In this document: one piece after another, positions 25,726-34,317 of the stretch
How positions within the stretch are numbered: position 1 is the first letter of the stretch
Layout of the letters: each line of letters starts with the position of its first letter
Source: Actinomadura sp. WMMA1423
GTDB lineage: Bacteria > Actinomycetota > Actinomycetes > Streptosporangiales > Streptosporangiaceae
Reading direction: 5' to 3'
Length of the DNA: 64,000 nucleotides
Assembly: GCF_006547145.1 (NCBI RefSeq)
Contig: NZ_CP041244.1
Coordinates: forward strand, 8,618,001-8,682,000
The notes under the pieces: model-generated
Database searches by the model: none
Seen by the model: the letters and a program-made list of their open reading frames with translations, nothing else
Told to the model about the DNA's origin: nothing
Translations under genes and position numbers: made by a program

Positions 25726-26883
25726 GTGCGCAACAGCAGAGACGACGGACCGGCGGCACTCGTGCGGCTGGTGGCGACCGGCCAAGCGGAGTCGCGGGCC
25801 GAGCTCGCCCGGCTCTCCGGCCTCGCCGCCTCCAGCGTCTCGCTGCGGGTCGAGCAGCTCATCGAGGCCGGCCTGTTCGCCGAGGAAGGCGCCGGGGCCT
25901 CGCGCGGGGGCCGGCGGCCCCGCCGCCTTCGGCTCGCCCGCGCGGCGGGCGTGTACCTGGTCGCCGACCTCGGCGCGCACCACGCCCGCCTCGCGGTCGT
26001 GGACCTCGCGGGCACGCCCCTCGCGCTCTCGGACCTGGCGTGCGACATCGCGGTCGGGCCCGAGGAGACGCTGACCGCGGTCCTCGCCGGGCTGCGCGGC
26101 CTCGCCCGCGACCACGGCCTGGAGGACGTCCCCGTCCGCGGCGTCGGAATCGGGCTGCCCGGGCCGGTCGACCCGGGGACGGGCCAGGTGGTGTCGCCCT
26201 CGCGCATGCCCGGCTGGAACGACTTCCCCGTCCGCGACTACGTGACGCGCGCCGCCGGCGTCCCCGCCCTGGTCGAGAACGACGCCAACCTCATGGCCGT
26301 CGGCGAGCACCGCGGGTCATGGCCGGGCCTCGACAATGTCATGGTCATCAAACTCGGCAGCGGCATCGGCTGCGGCGTCATCGTCGACGGGCGGCTGCAC
26401 CGGGGCCGCGGCGCGGCGGGCGACATCAGCCACGTCCGGATCCTGTCGGAGGCCACGGTCGACTGCTCCTGCGGCCATCCCGACTGCCTGGAGGCCCACG
26501 CCAGCGGCGCCGCGCTCGCCGCCTCCCTCGCCGCGCAGGGCATCGACGCGGACAGCCCGTCCCGGATCGTCGACCTCGTCGCCGACGGAGTACCGCAGGC
26601 GACCAGCGCGGTGCGCACCGCGGGGCGCCTCATCGGGGACGTGCTGACCGCGCTCGTGAACTTCTTCAACCCCGACGCCCTGGTCATCGGCGGCAGCCTG
26701 TCCAACGCCGAGCCGCTCGTCGCGACGATCCGGGGGGTCATCTACGAGCGGTGCCTGCCGCTCGCCACCCGCAACCTGGAGATCGCCACCTCCCGCGCGG
26801 GCCGCGACGCCAGCATCCTCGGCGCGGGGCACCTGCTCCTCGGCGTCGCGGACGAGTGGATCGACCGCGCCCTGGAACGCTGA
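25726..26883 (+). CDS. ROK family transcriptional regulator
   Basis: A 385-residue repressor. The N-terminal winged helix (about 8-65, ESRAELARLSGLAASSVSLRV) binds DNA. The ROK sugar-kinase-fold domain follows: GIGLPGPVDP, VENDANLMAVGE, KLGSGIGCGVI, and a zinc-type motif CSCGHPDCLE. The usual kinase phosphate loop D-x-G-G-T is VADLGAHHARLAV, so catalysis is unlikely and ligand sensing is the probable role. ROK regulators often sense sugars or sugar phosphates. Being divergent from the ABC operon, it may regulate it. Confidence 0.88.
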   Translation: MRNSRDDGPAALVRLVATGQAESRAELARLSGLAASSVSLRVEQLIEAGLFAEEGAGASRGGRRPRRLRLARAAGVYLVADLGAHHARLAVVDLAGTPLALSDLACDIAVGPEETLTAVLAGLRGLARDHGLEDVPVRGVGIGLPGPVDPGTGQVVSPSRMPGWNDFPVRDYVTRAAGVPALVENDANLMAVGEHRGSWPGLDNVMVIKLGSGIGCGVIVDGRLHRGRGAAGDISHVRILSEATVDCSCGHPDCLEAHASGAALAASLAAQGIDADSPSRIVDLVADGVPQATSAVRTAGRLIGDVLTALVNFFNPDALVIGGSLSNAEPLVATIRGVIYERCLPLATRNLEIATSRAGRDASILGAGHLLLGVADEWIDRALER

Positions 26884-26890
26884 GCCCCGC

Positions 26891-27253
26891 TCACCCGCCC
26901 GTCGACGCGGCCAGCGCCTCGCGGGCCGTCGCCACGTCCGGCGCGATGGCGACGCGGCGCTGCAGCCCCGCCACCTCCGACACCCTGCGGACGATCCCGC
27001 GCGGCGGCAGCACCACCCACATCGGCACGCCCAGCTCCGTGGCGCGCATCTGCGACCGCGTGATGACGTTCAGGCCGTTGGAGTCGCAGAACGTGCAGCC
27101 GGTCAGGTCGAGGATCAGGGCGGGCGTCCCGGACTCCAGGAGCCGCTCGGCCTGCGCGAGGACCGCCTCGCCGTTGCTCAGGTCGACCTCGTCCGGGAAC
27201 GACAGCGTCCCGCAGGTCTCCGTGCGCTCCACTCGTCCCACTCCGAGATCCAT
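26891..27253 (-). CDS. Single-domain STAS protein (anti-sigma factor antagonist)
   Basis: A 120-residue STAS protein. The conserved loop FCDSNGLNVI keeps the phosphorylatable Ser, which tandem STAS gene 16803 lacks. The fold signature ALILDLTGCTF precedes it. Such proteins release a sigma factor from its anti-sigma kinase when unphosphorylated. I start at the ATG at 27253 (MDLGVGRVE); the frame stays open for 95 codons upstream, but that part is not STAS-like. No partner kinase is adjacent. It converges with the ROK gene at a 7-base gap. Confidence 0.85.
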   Translation of the reverse strand: MDLGVGRVERTETCGTLSFPDEVDLSNGEAVLAQAERLLESGTPALILDLTGCTFCDSNGLNVITRSQMRATELGVPMWVVLPPRGIVRRVSEVAGLQRRVAIAPDVATAREALAASTGG

Positions 27254-27594
27254 GACTCGCCCCAAAGCCGATTTCCTCACCTGGATGACAACGGGGGGTA
27301 CTTCACTGCGACTGTAAGCTCCAAAGCTGGACGAAACCTGAAAGAAAGAGTCAAGTCTAAGACCTCCCTCGGCCATATCGCGCGCGATCCAGTTCACTTG
27401 CGATTGATCCCGGTTTGTCGCATGTGAGCCGCGGGGGCGGAACCCCTCGCCGGCGGGCCCCGTCGACCCGCCTCGCCGGCCGCGGGCGGCGGGTTCGAGC
27501 CCGCCGAACCTCCGACCTGGTTGCCGTCCTTGTCGCACTAAAGCCCTATATTTCCCCCTGCGCCCTGCTAGCCTCGCGGACCCGGGGGTGGGTC
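27254..27594. other. Divergent intergenic region with a GC-rich inverted repeat
   Basis: About 340 bases between the STAS gene (minus) and the TusA-like gene (plus), holding both promoters. CGGCGGG-6-CCCGCCG (27487-27506) is a perfect inverted repeat with a TTCGAG loop; it resembles a tRNA T-arm, but stem and loop lengths do not fit and no tRNA body is present. A TATATT lies 47 bases before the TusA-like start. Confidence 0.4.
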
Positions 27595-27870
27595 ATGAGT
27601 TCGAAACCGGTCGTCATCGACGGCGGCGACCGCTCCTGCGTGCGCCTCCTGCTCGAACTGCGCGGCCATATCGCGGACCTGGCGCCGGGCACCGTCGTCC
27701 ACCTGATCGCCAGCGACCCGGCGGCCCCCATCGACCTCCCCGCGTGGTGCCACCTGACCGGCCACGACTACCTGGGCCCCGTGGACGGCGCCCCCGCCCC
27801 CACCTACGCCCTCAGGGTGGCGGCCGACGCGCGTCCGACCTCCCCGGACTCCCCCTGGCGCCCGCGCTGA
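27595..27870 (+). CDS. TusA-like sulfurtransferase family protein
   Basis: A 91-residue protein of the two-layer TusA (SirA) fold: strand VVIDGGDRSCVRLL, helix, strand TVVHLIASDPAAPIDLPAWC, then LTGHDYLG. In TusA the active-site Cys lies in a C-P-x-P motif. Here the Cys is kept (Cys15) but both prolines are lost (CVRL), so sulfur relay is uncertain. The second half (DPAA-DLP-WC--TGH) is very TusA-like. The ATG is preceded by GGGGGTGGG. It is transcribed toward the PaiB-like gene, which reads the opposite way. Confidence 0.75.
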   Translation: MSSKPVVIDGGDRSCVRLLLELRGHIADLAPGTVVHLIASDPAAPIDLPAWCHLTGHDYLGPVDGAPAPTYALRVAADARPTSPDSPWRPR

Positions 27871-27913
27871 CGATCCGCGTTCCTCGGGCGGGCGATCGCG
27901 ACGGGCGCGGGGC

Positions 27914-28552
27914 TCAGCTTTCGGGCGTGCCCTGCCCCGTCGCCGCCCGCACGGCGTTCGCCATGGTGGTGTCGCCCTGGGCCTCGTAGCCCTCGATGAC
28001 CCCGGCGATGTCGGCCTCGGGGCGGTTCTGGCTCATCTTCGCCTTGGCCTCGATACGGGTGACGACCAGTTCGAGGCCCACGATCGCGCGCAGCTGGCCG
28101 CCGACGAACGCGGCCGGGGCGTCGTCGACCGCCCAGGAGGGGGCCCGGCCCCGCTCGTGGCGGTCGGTCAGGCGGCGGACCATCGACTCGACCCATGCCG
28201 GGTCGTCGTGCACGACGAGGCGGCCGTAGACGTGGGCGGTGAGGTAGTTCCACGTCGGCACCACGCGCCCGTGCTCGGCCTTGGAGGGGTACCACGACGG
28301 CGACACGTAGGCGTCCGGCCCGTGGACGATGAGCAGCGCCTCCCCGGTGGCGGGCTCGCGCCACTGGTCGTTGTTGCGCGCCACGTGGGCCAGCATCGCG
28401 CCGTGCTCGCCCACCGACGGGTCGTACAGGACGGGCAGATAGGTCGCGATCAGACCGCGCGGACCCGCGGTGACGAGGTCGGCCGCCCCGCACCCGGCCA
28501 GCAGCTCCCTGACCTCCGCGTCGCCCGCCGAGAAATGCGCCGGTACGTACAT
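27914..28552 (-). CDS. FMN-binding negative regulator, PaiB-like
   Basis: A 212-residue protein of the PaiB family, flavin-reductase-like split barrel. It starts MYVPAHFSAGDAEVREL, typical of the family, and includes LIATYLPVLYD, HVARNNDQW and YVSPSWYPSK (the S-P-S-W-Y-P core). PaiB was described in Bacillus as a repressor of sporulation and degradative enzyme genes; binding of FMN is assumed from the family. It is divergent from the LigD-type polymerase gene across 52 bases. Confidence 0.88.
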   Translation of the reverse strand: MYVPAHFSAGDAEVRELLAGCGAADLVTAGPRGLIATYLPVLYDPSVGEHGAMLAHVARNNDQWREPATGEALLIVHGPDAYVSPSWYPSKAEHGRVVPTWNYLTAHVYGRLVVHDDPAWVESMVRRLTDRHERGRAPSWAVDDAPAAFVGGQLRAIVGLELVVTRIEAKAKMSQNRPEADIAGVIEGYEAQGDTTMANAVRAATGQGTPES

Positions 28553-28604
28553 GGACGCGACGCTACCGCAGGGGGTTGTCGGTGCCGCGTGCGAAGCTGG
28601 ACCG

Positions 28605-29558
28605 GTGAGCGCCGAGGAAGAGCGTGACGGGGTTCGGCTGACGAACCTCGACCAGCCCCTGTTCGATGGGGCCGACGCGACGAAACGCGACCTGGTCGAC
28701 TACCTTGACGTCGTCTCCGGGTGCCTGATCCCGCAGCTGGAGGGGCGTCCCCTGTCGGTCAAGCGCGTGCTGCGCGGCCAGAAGCCCTTCATGCAGAAGA
28801 ACACGCCGAAGTACACGCCGTCCTGGGTGCGGACGGTGACGGTGTGGGCCGAGACGTCCCAGCGCGAGGTCTCCTACGCGCTGTGCGACGACCGCCGCAC
28901 GCTGCTGTGGTTCGCCAACCAGCGCGCCGTCGAGTACCACCCGCCCCTCGTGCGCGCCGACGCGTGGGACAGGCCTACCCACCTGGTCATCGACATCGAC
29001 CCGCCCGGCTCGGAGGAGTTCGGCGCAGCGGTCGCCGCGGCCCGCCTCGTCCGCCGCGCGATGGACGACTCGGGCCTGCGGGGCGCCGTCAAGACCAGCG
29101 GCGCGAAGGGCGTCCACGTGTTCGTCCCCCTGGACGGCGCCGCCTCCGCCGAGGACGTCGCCGCCGCGACCCGCGCCCTGGCCGCCCGCGCCGAGCGGCT
29201 CGACCCCGGCCTGGCCACCACGGCGTTCATCCGCGAAGACCGCGGCGGCAAGGTGTTCCTCGACTCGACCCGCGCGGGCGGCGCGACCGTCGTCGCCGCC
29301 TACAGCCCGCGGATCCGGCCGGGCGCGCCGGTCTCCTTCCCCGTGCCCTGGGACGACCTCGACCGCGTGTCGCCGTCCGACTTCACGATCAGGACGGCCC
29401 CCGCCCTGCTCGCGGGCCGCGACGTCTGGGCCGACCTCATGCCGGAGCCGCGGCCCGTCCCCGCCGACCTCGTCGAGCAGGGCCACACGATCCCGATCGC
29501 CCGGGTCCAGGCGATGCACGAGGGCAAGCGCCGTGCCCGTGCCCGTCGGAACGGCTAG
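28605..29558 (+). CDS. LigD-type DNA polymerase/primase domain protein
   Basis: A 317-residue stand-alone polymerase of the archaeo-eukaryotic primase fold, as found at one end of LigD in bacterial non-homologous end joining. VIDIDPPG gives the metal-binding Asp pair, TSGAKGVHVFVPL the nucleotide-binding Ser/His segment, and VFLDSTRAGGATVVA the third acidic residue. PSWVRTVTV and KRVLRGQKPFMQKN match the N-terminal region of the family. No ligase, nuclease or Ku gene is nearby. The GTG at 28605 lacks a clear ribosome site. Confidence 0.9.
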   Translation: MSAEEERDGVRLTNLDQPLFDGADATKRDLVDYLDVVSGCLIPQLEGRPLSVKRVLRGQKPFMQKNTPKYTPSWVRTVTVWAETSQREVSYALCDDRRTLLWFANQRAVEYHPPLVRADAWDRPTHLVIDIDPPGSEEFGAAVAAARLVRRAMDDSGLRGAVKTSGAKGVHVFVPLDGAASAEDVAAATRALAARAERLDPGLATTAFIREDRGGKVFLDSTRAGGATVVAAYSPRIRPGAPVSFPVPWDDLDRVSPSDFTIRTAPALLAGRDVWADLMPEPRPVPADLVEQGHTIPIARVQAMHEGKRRARARRNG

Positions 29559-29561
29559 CGC

Positions 29562-30776
29562 TCAGGGGCCGAGCACCACGGGGAGGGTGCGGTGGCCGTT
29601 GGAGATGAACGACTCCACCGGCCTCAGCCCGGCGGGGTCGACGGCGAGCTCCATCCCGGGGAAGCGGGCGAAGAGCGCGGGCAGCGCGATCTCGGCCTCC
29701 AGCCGCGCGAGGTGCGAGCCGACGCAGAAGTGCGCGCCGTGCCCGAACGAGATGTGCTCCTTGTTCGCCCGCCGGACGTCGAACAGGTCGGCGTCGTCGC
29801 CGTGCAGGGACAGGTCGCGCCCCGCCGCGGCGTAGGCCGCGAGGATCGCCTCGCCCTTGCCGATCGTCACGCCGTCGACGTCGATGTCCTCCACGGCGTA
29901 GCGGAGCGGCAGGTTCGCGACCGGCGCCTGCCAGCGCAGCGCCTCCTCGATCACCTCGGCCCACGGCACCTCGCCGGACCGGACGAGCGCGTACTGCGCC
30001 GGGTGCGTGAGCAGCGCGGTGATCGCCTGGTCGAGCAGGTTCACCGTCGTCTCGTGCCCGGCGGAGATCATCAGGATCAGCGTGTCGACCAGCTCCTGCT
30101 CGCTCAGCCGCGAGCCCTCCTCGTCGCGGGAGGAGATGAGCACGCCGGCCAGGTCGTCGGCGGGCTCCCGGCGCCGGAACGCCACGAAGTCCTGCAGGAT
30201 GCCGTACATCTCGGTCTGGTTGGCGATGGCCTCCTCGGCCGTCAGCGCCGTGTTGAAGATGCCGTCCACGCAGCGGCGCAGCGCGGGCCGCGTCTCGACC
30301 GGGACGCCGAACAGCCGGCAGATCACCTCGATGGGCAGCGGGTAGGCGAACGCCTCGCGCAGGTCGGCCCGGCCGCCGGGGGAGGCCGCCAGGCCGTCCA
30401 GGAGGGACCGGGTGATCTCCTCGACGTCGGGCCGCATCGCCTCGGTGCGGCGCGGGGTGAACGCCCGCGAGATGATCGTGCGGAGCCGCCGGTGGTCCTC
30501 GCCGTAGGCGGTGAACATGTTCCGCACCGAGACCCACAGGCTCAGCGGCCAGTCCTCCGCGATCTCGCCGTCGATCCATTTCGTCCAGTGCCGGTTCGGG
30601 TCCTTGGAGACGCGCGGGTCGGCCAGCAGCCTTTTGAGCTGCTCCTGGCCGGTCACCGCCCACGCCACGACCCCGCCGGGCAGCTCCACGGGGGTCACCG
30701 GCCCCCGGGCGCGCAGTTTCGCGGCCTCTCCCTGGACGTCGCTGCCGGCCGGGTCGATGACGAGCGGTGTCTCCAT
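29562..30776 (-). CDS. Cytochrome P450
   Basis: A 404-residue soluble P450. Heme-binding loop: FGHGAHFCVGSHLARLE, Cys near residue 350. I-helix: ISAGHETTVNL (oxygen activation). E-x-x-R is EEALRW, with the Arg given by LPLRYA. It starts METPLVID at the ATG at 30776. It reads in the same direction as the aminotransferase 139 bases upstream and could share a transcript. The native electron donor and substrate are unknown; no ferredoxin gene is adjacent. It converges with the polymerase gene at 3 bases. Confidence 0.93.
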   Translation of the reverse strand: METPLVIDPAGSDVQGEAAKLRARGPVTPVELPGGVVAWAVTGQEQLKRLLADPRVSKDPNRHWTKWIDGEIAEDWPLSLWVSVRNMFTAYGEDHRRLRTIISRAFTPRRTEAMRPDVEEITRSLLDGLAASPGGRADLREAFAYPLPIEVICRLFGVPVETRPALRRCVDGIFNTALTAEEAIANQTEMYGILQDFVAFRRREPADDLAGVLISSRDEEGSRLSEQELVDTLILMISAGHETTVNLLDQAITALLTHPAQYALVRSGEVPWAEVIEEALRWQAPVANLPLRYAVEDIDVDGVTIGKGEAILAAYAAAGRDLSLHGDDADLFDVRRANKEHISFGHGAHFCVGSHLARLEAEIALPALFARFPGMELAVDPAGLRPVESFISNGHRTLPVVLGP

Positions 30777-30915
30777 TTGGGGCCTCTCCAGGCAGGGGTT
30801 GGAACGCATCCGTAATGGCGTGCGTGCGATGAGCGACGCTGCCAACGTAGAGGTCTCGGCGTTATACCGCCAATTCACCTGGAAACGGACGCACTTCGCC
30901 TGTTTCGGCCTTTCC

Positions 30916-32142
30916 TTAAATGGCCGCGCGGAAATCCTCCGGGCGGGTCTCGGTGTGCTGGAGGTGGTCCCCCTCGCCCCACCCGTGGCCGGGCGCCACC
31001 ACGTTGTCGGGCGGGGCCTCGGACGCGGTGCCGTACAGGTAGGAGCCGAGCCCGAGCAGCAGCCGCTGCACGTCGGCCTGGGGCCGGACGACCAGCCGCA
31101 GGAACTGGCTCGTCGACCCCAGCTTGTTCCCGCACTCGCGGACGAACACCCCGTGGTGCGCGATCAGGTGGTCGCGCAGGCCGACGCCGTCCTTGCCGTC
31201 CGGCAGCTTCACCATGACGAAGTTGCCCTGGGACGGGAAGACCTTGAGGCCCGGGAGCGACGCGAGCTGCTGCGCCATCAGCAGCCGGTCGCGGGCCAGC
31301 AGCCGCAGGCTCTCGCGGTACTCGGCGCCGTGCTCGCGCAGCAGGAACACCACGAACTCGGCGAAGGAGTTGAGGTTCCACTTCGGCAGCGCCGCCCGGA
31401 CCGTCCGCGCCAGCGCCGGGTTCGCCACCATGTAGCCGAACCGGACGCCGTGCAGGCCGAAGTTCTTGCCGAGGCTCTTCAGCACGATCACGTTCGGCCG
31501 GATGCGGGCCTCGTCGGCGACGCTCGGGTTCGCCTCGGCGTCCACGAAGTCCAGGAACGACTCGTCCACCACGACCAGGTCCAGGTCGATGAGGCAGTCC
31601 AGCAGCCGGACGATCTCGCGGCGGGGGACGTACCCGCCGTCGGGGTTGTTGGGGTTGCACACGACCGCCGTCCGCGACCCCCGCGCCCGCACGAACCGCA
31701 CGAAGGCGTCCACGTCGAACTCGAAGCCGAGCAGCTCGTGCAGCTGGAACATGTCCACCCGCTTGCCCGTCTCCAGCGGCTGGTCCGTCCAGCGGCCGAA
31801 CGTCGGGATCGGCGTGGCGAGGCTCCCGCGCACCAGCAGGTGGTCGATCCAGGTGATCAGCTCCGTGGAGCCGTTGCCCATGACGACCGTCTGCGGGTTG
31901 TGCCCGAGCACCGCGCACAGCTCGGCGGTGATCGTGTCGGCGTCGCTCGGGTAGTACTTCAGGATCTGCTCGAGCGAGCCCGCGAGCTGGGAGAACATCC
32001 CCGGCGTGGGGAAGTACGGGTTGCACGGGATGCAGAAGTCGATGAGGTCCTGGCGTCCGGGCGAGGCACGCTGGAGGGCGAAGAAGGACGGGCTGTGCGC
32101 GCTCCGGCGCAGCAGGCTCGGATCGATCTGGTCCGATGGCAC
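30916..32142 (-). CDS. PLP-dependent class I/II aminotransferase
   Basis: A 408-residue fold-type I enzyme, similar to HisC and CobD. The N-terminus has DFCIPCNPYFPTPGMF, then GNGSTELI (PLP phosphate), VVCNPNNPDGG, VVVDESFLDF (Asp binding the pyridine nitrogen) and VLKSLGKNFGLHGVRFGY with the Schiff-base Lys. A 60-residue tail after RLVVRPQADVQ is extra. It could be a threonine-phosphate decarboxylase-like or amino-acid-specific transaminase; nothing in the sequence decides this. GTG start. The position before a P450 suggests a small biosynthetic unit. Confidence 0.85.
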   Translation of the reverse strand: MPSDQIDPSLLRRSAHSPSFFALQRASPGRQDLIDFCIPCNPYFPTPGMFSQLAGSLEQILKYYPSDADTITAELCAVLGHNPQTVVMGNGSTELITWIDHLLVRGSLATPIPTFGRWTDQPLETGKRVDMFQLHELLGFEFDVDAFVRFVRARGSRTAVVCNPNNPDGGYVPRREIVRLLDCLIDLDLVVVDESFLDFVDAEANPSVADEARIRPNVIVLKSLGKNFGLHGVRFGYMVANPALARTVRAALPKWNLNSFAEFVVFLLREHGAEYRESLRLLARDRLLMAQQLASLPGLKVFPSQGNFVMVKLPDGKDGVGLRDHLIAHHGVFVRECGNKLGSTSQFLRLVVRPQADVQRLLLGLGSYLYGTASEAPPDNVVAPGHGWGEGDHLQHTETRPEDFRAAI

Positions 32143-32212
32143 GCAAGGGGGTACGCGCCCTCCGGGGCGCCGGTTCAGCGGCGGCCGGCCGGCCCGCGGG
32201 CCCCGGCCCCGC

Positions 32213-32503
32213 TCAGGCCGCGCCCGCGGGCCGGCCGCCTGCCGAGGCGAGGCCGGGCGGGGCGGCGGCGAGGGCCCGCTGGATCGCCTCGACCAGCGCC
32301 AGCGCCGACTCCTCGGTCAGCTCGACCGCGACGCGTGCGGACGGCCCCTCCCCGGCGTTGGTGAAGTCGATGTTCACGGTGTGCTCGTGGCAGGCGTGGT
32401 ACGGGTGGTCGACGTAGACCGCGCCGCCGGTCAGCGTGAACCAGCCGGTCGCGCCCTTCGCCGCGCCTTCCAGCTCCACCTTCACCGTCTGGTAGGTGCA
32501 CAT
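32213..32503 (-). CDS. DUF6295 family protein
   Basis: A 96-residue protein starting MCTYQTVKVELEG behind AGGAG. The pattern MCTY...KG..GWF.LT..VYVDHPYHA..EHTVNIDF matches DUF6295 as I recall it. The function is not known. His and Cys are frequent in the first 60 residues, which would allow metal binding, but I see no established motif. The alpha-helical C-terminus ends in an Ala/Gly/Pro tail. It lies 14 bases downstream of the dienelactone hydrolase gene and is probably cotranscribed. Confidence 0.7.
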   Translation of the reverse strand: MCTYQTVKVELEGAAKGATGWFTLTGGAVYVDHPYHACHEHTVNIDFTNAGEGPSARVAVELTEESALALVEAIQRALAAAPPGLASAGGRPAGAA

Positions 32504-32517
32504 GGGGGTCTCCTCTC

Positions 32518-33261
32518 TCAGGCGCTCAGGTGGCGGTCGAAGAAGGCGAAGATCCGCCCCCAGCCGTCCTTGGCGGCGGCGGGCCGGAACGCGGGCCGCT
32601 CGACGGCGAAGAACGCGTGCCCCGCGCCGGGGTAGGTGTGGAACTCGTGCTCCTTGCCGAGCCTGGTCAGCTCCGCGTCCAGTACGGCGACCTCCTCGGG
32701 CGAGGGGAACTTGTCCTCCTCCCCGAACAGGCCGAGCAGCGGGCACGACAGGCCCGGCGCCTTGGAGAGGATCGACCGGGCGGAGGCCGGGTAGTCCTCG
32801 GGCGGATCGTTGACGACGAAGGCGCCGTAGCAATCGACGGCCGCGTCGACGTCCAGCTCGCAGGCCGCGAGGAACGCGTGCCGCCCGCCCGAGCAGTGGC
32901 CGATCACACCGATCCGCCCGCTGGCGTGGTCGAGCGAGTTCAGGTGGGCGGCGGCCCCGGCCACGTCCCCGACGAGTTGCTCGTCGGGGACGCCGCCCTT
33001 GGCGCGGGCGGCGGCGGCCTGGTCGTCCGGGCTCACCCCGGCCCCCTCGCGCGAGTACAGGTTCGGGGCGATCGCGGCGTACCCGTGCGCGGCGAACGTC
33101 CGGACGAACTCCTTGGTGCCGGGGTCGTAGCCGGGCATGTGGTGGATGACCACGACGCCGCCGCGCGGGGCGTCGCCCAGCGGCCGCGCCAGGTACGCCT
33201 CCAGCTCGTCCTTGCCGTACCCGGTGATGGCGACCGTTCCGGCCCACATCGCGTCGTTCAT
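32518..33261 (-). CDS. Dienelactone hydrolase family protein
   Basis: A 247-residue alpha/beta hydrolase. GHCSGG supplies the nucleophile elbow with Cys in place of Ser, as in carboxymethylenebutenolidase; LFGEEDKF gives the Asp and YPGAGHAFFA the His of the triad. The oxyanion region is VIHHMPGYD. The ATG at 33261 (MNDAMWAG) follows a GAGG. It may hydrolyse a lactone or ester; the substrate is unknown. It is followed by the small DUF6295 gene. Confidence 0.88.
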   Translation of the reverse strand: MNDAMWAGTVAITGYGKDELEAYLARPLGDAPRGGVVVIHHMPGYDPGTKEFVRTFAAHGYAAIAPNLYSREGAGVSPDDQAAAARAKGGVPDEQLVGDVAGAAAHLNSLDHASGRIGVIGHCSGGRHAFLAACELDVDAAVDCYGAFVVNDPPEDYPASARSILSKAPGLSCPLLGLFGEEDKFPSPEEVAVLDAELTRLGKEHEFHTYPGAGHAFFAVERPAFRPAAAKDGWGRIFAFFDRHLSA

Positions 33262-33355
33262 GACCTCGGCGCTCCGTTCCTCGGCGGGGTGTGCGCGCAC
33301 GCCGTGCTTCCCCCGGCGTGCGGACCGTGACAGTCTCCCGCATACCCGCCGAGGC

Positions 33356-34192
33356 TCAGGCGTTCAAGGTTCCCGCGCCGAGGAGGCCGAACAGGAGGAG
33401 GCCTATGACCACCCGGTAGACCACGAACGAGGTGAAGCTGTGCCGGGCGACGAACCGCAGGAGCCACGCGATGGACGCGTAGGCCACGACGAACGACACC
33501 GCGGTGCCCACGGCGAGCGGCAGCGCGCCGGTGCCGGTGCCGAGCGCGCTCGGCAGCTCGTAGATGCCGGCGCCGGTGAGGGCGGGGATGCCCATGAAGA
33601 ACGACAGGCGGGTCGCGGCGACCCGGTCGAGGCCGAGCATGAGCCCGGTCGACATCGTCGCCCCCGACCGGGAGAAGCCGGGGAACAGCAGGGCGAGGAT
33701 CTGCGAGGAGCCGATCAGCATCGCGTCGGTGAGGGACGTGTCGTCCTCGCCGCGCTTGTGCGTGCCGAGCCGGTCCGCGGCGAACATCACGGCGCTGCCG
33801 ACGATCAGCGACCCCGCGACCACCCACAGCGAGGCGAGGGGGCCCTCGATGAGGTCCTTGGCGGCGACCCCGACGATCACGACGGGGATGGTGGCGTAGA
33901 TGACCCACCAGGCGAACTTGTAGTCGTGGTGGTAGCGCTCGGACGGCCGGGCGATCCCGACGCCCCACGCCTTGACGATCCGGACGATGTCGGAGAAGAA
34001 GTACACCAGCACGGCCGCGATGGCGCCGACCTGGATCACCGCGGTGAACCCGACGACGGACGGGTCGTCCACCGGGATGCCCATCAGGCCCTCGGTGATC
34101 TTCAGATGGCCGGTCGAGGAGACCGGGAGGAACTCGGTCAGGCCTTCCACGATCCCGAGGACGACCGCCTGCCCGACATTGATCACGCTCAA
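33356..34192 (-). CDS. uppP: Undecaprenyl-diphosphatase
   Basis: A 278-residue membrane protein, also known as BacA, that dephosphorylates undecaprenyl pyrophosphate to recycle the lipid carrier for cell-wall synthesis. The family motifs are intact: EGLTEFLPVSSTGHL near residue 14 and FPGFSRSGAT near 166. About eight hydrophobic segments span the sequence. It starts at a TTG with AGAGGAA 8 bases before it; a GTG two codons later is an alternative. It stands alone as a transcription unit. Confidence 0.94.
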   Translation of the reverse strand: MSVINVGQAVVLGIVEGLTEFLPVSSTGHLKITEGLMGIPVDDPSVVGFTAVIQVGAIAAVLVYFFSDIVRIVKAWGVGIARPSERYHHDYKFAWWVIYATIPVVIVGVAAKDLIEGPLASLWVVAGSLIVGSAVMFAADRLGTHKRGEDDTSLTDAMLIGSSQILALLFPGFSRSGATMSTGLMLGLDRVAATRLSFFMGIPALTGAGIYELPSALGTGTGALPLAVGTAVSFVVAYASIAWLLRFVARHSFTSFVVYRVVIGLLLFGLLGAGTLNA

Positions 34193-34317
34193 GTACCCGG
34201 TTCCTCTCCGACCTGCGTTTGCTCCGCGCCGAGCCTACTGCCGCCCCGCGGGCGGGTCCCGTCGCGAGGCCGATAACTTCACCCGCCGTTAACCGATACG
34301 ACCGATTCCGGACATGC

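Noticed and set aside
27487..27506. Possible tRNA T-arm (CGGCGGG-TTCGAG-CCCGCCG)
   Set aside because: Stem and loop lengths do not fit a tRNA and there is no acceptor, D or anticodon arm around it. It is reported only as an inverted repeat.
27415..27594. N-terminal extension of the TusA-like gene by 60 codons
   Set aside because: The extension is Arg/Pro-rich and not TusA-like, and a good ribosome site precedes the ATG at 27595.
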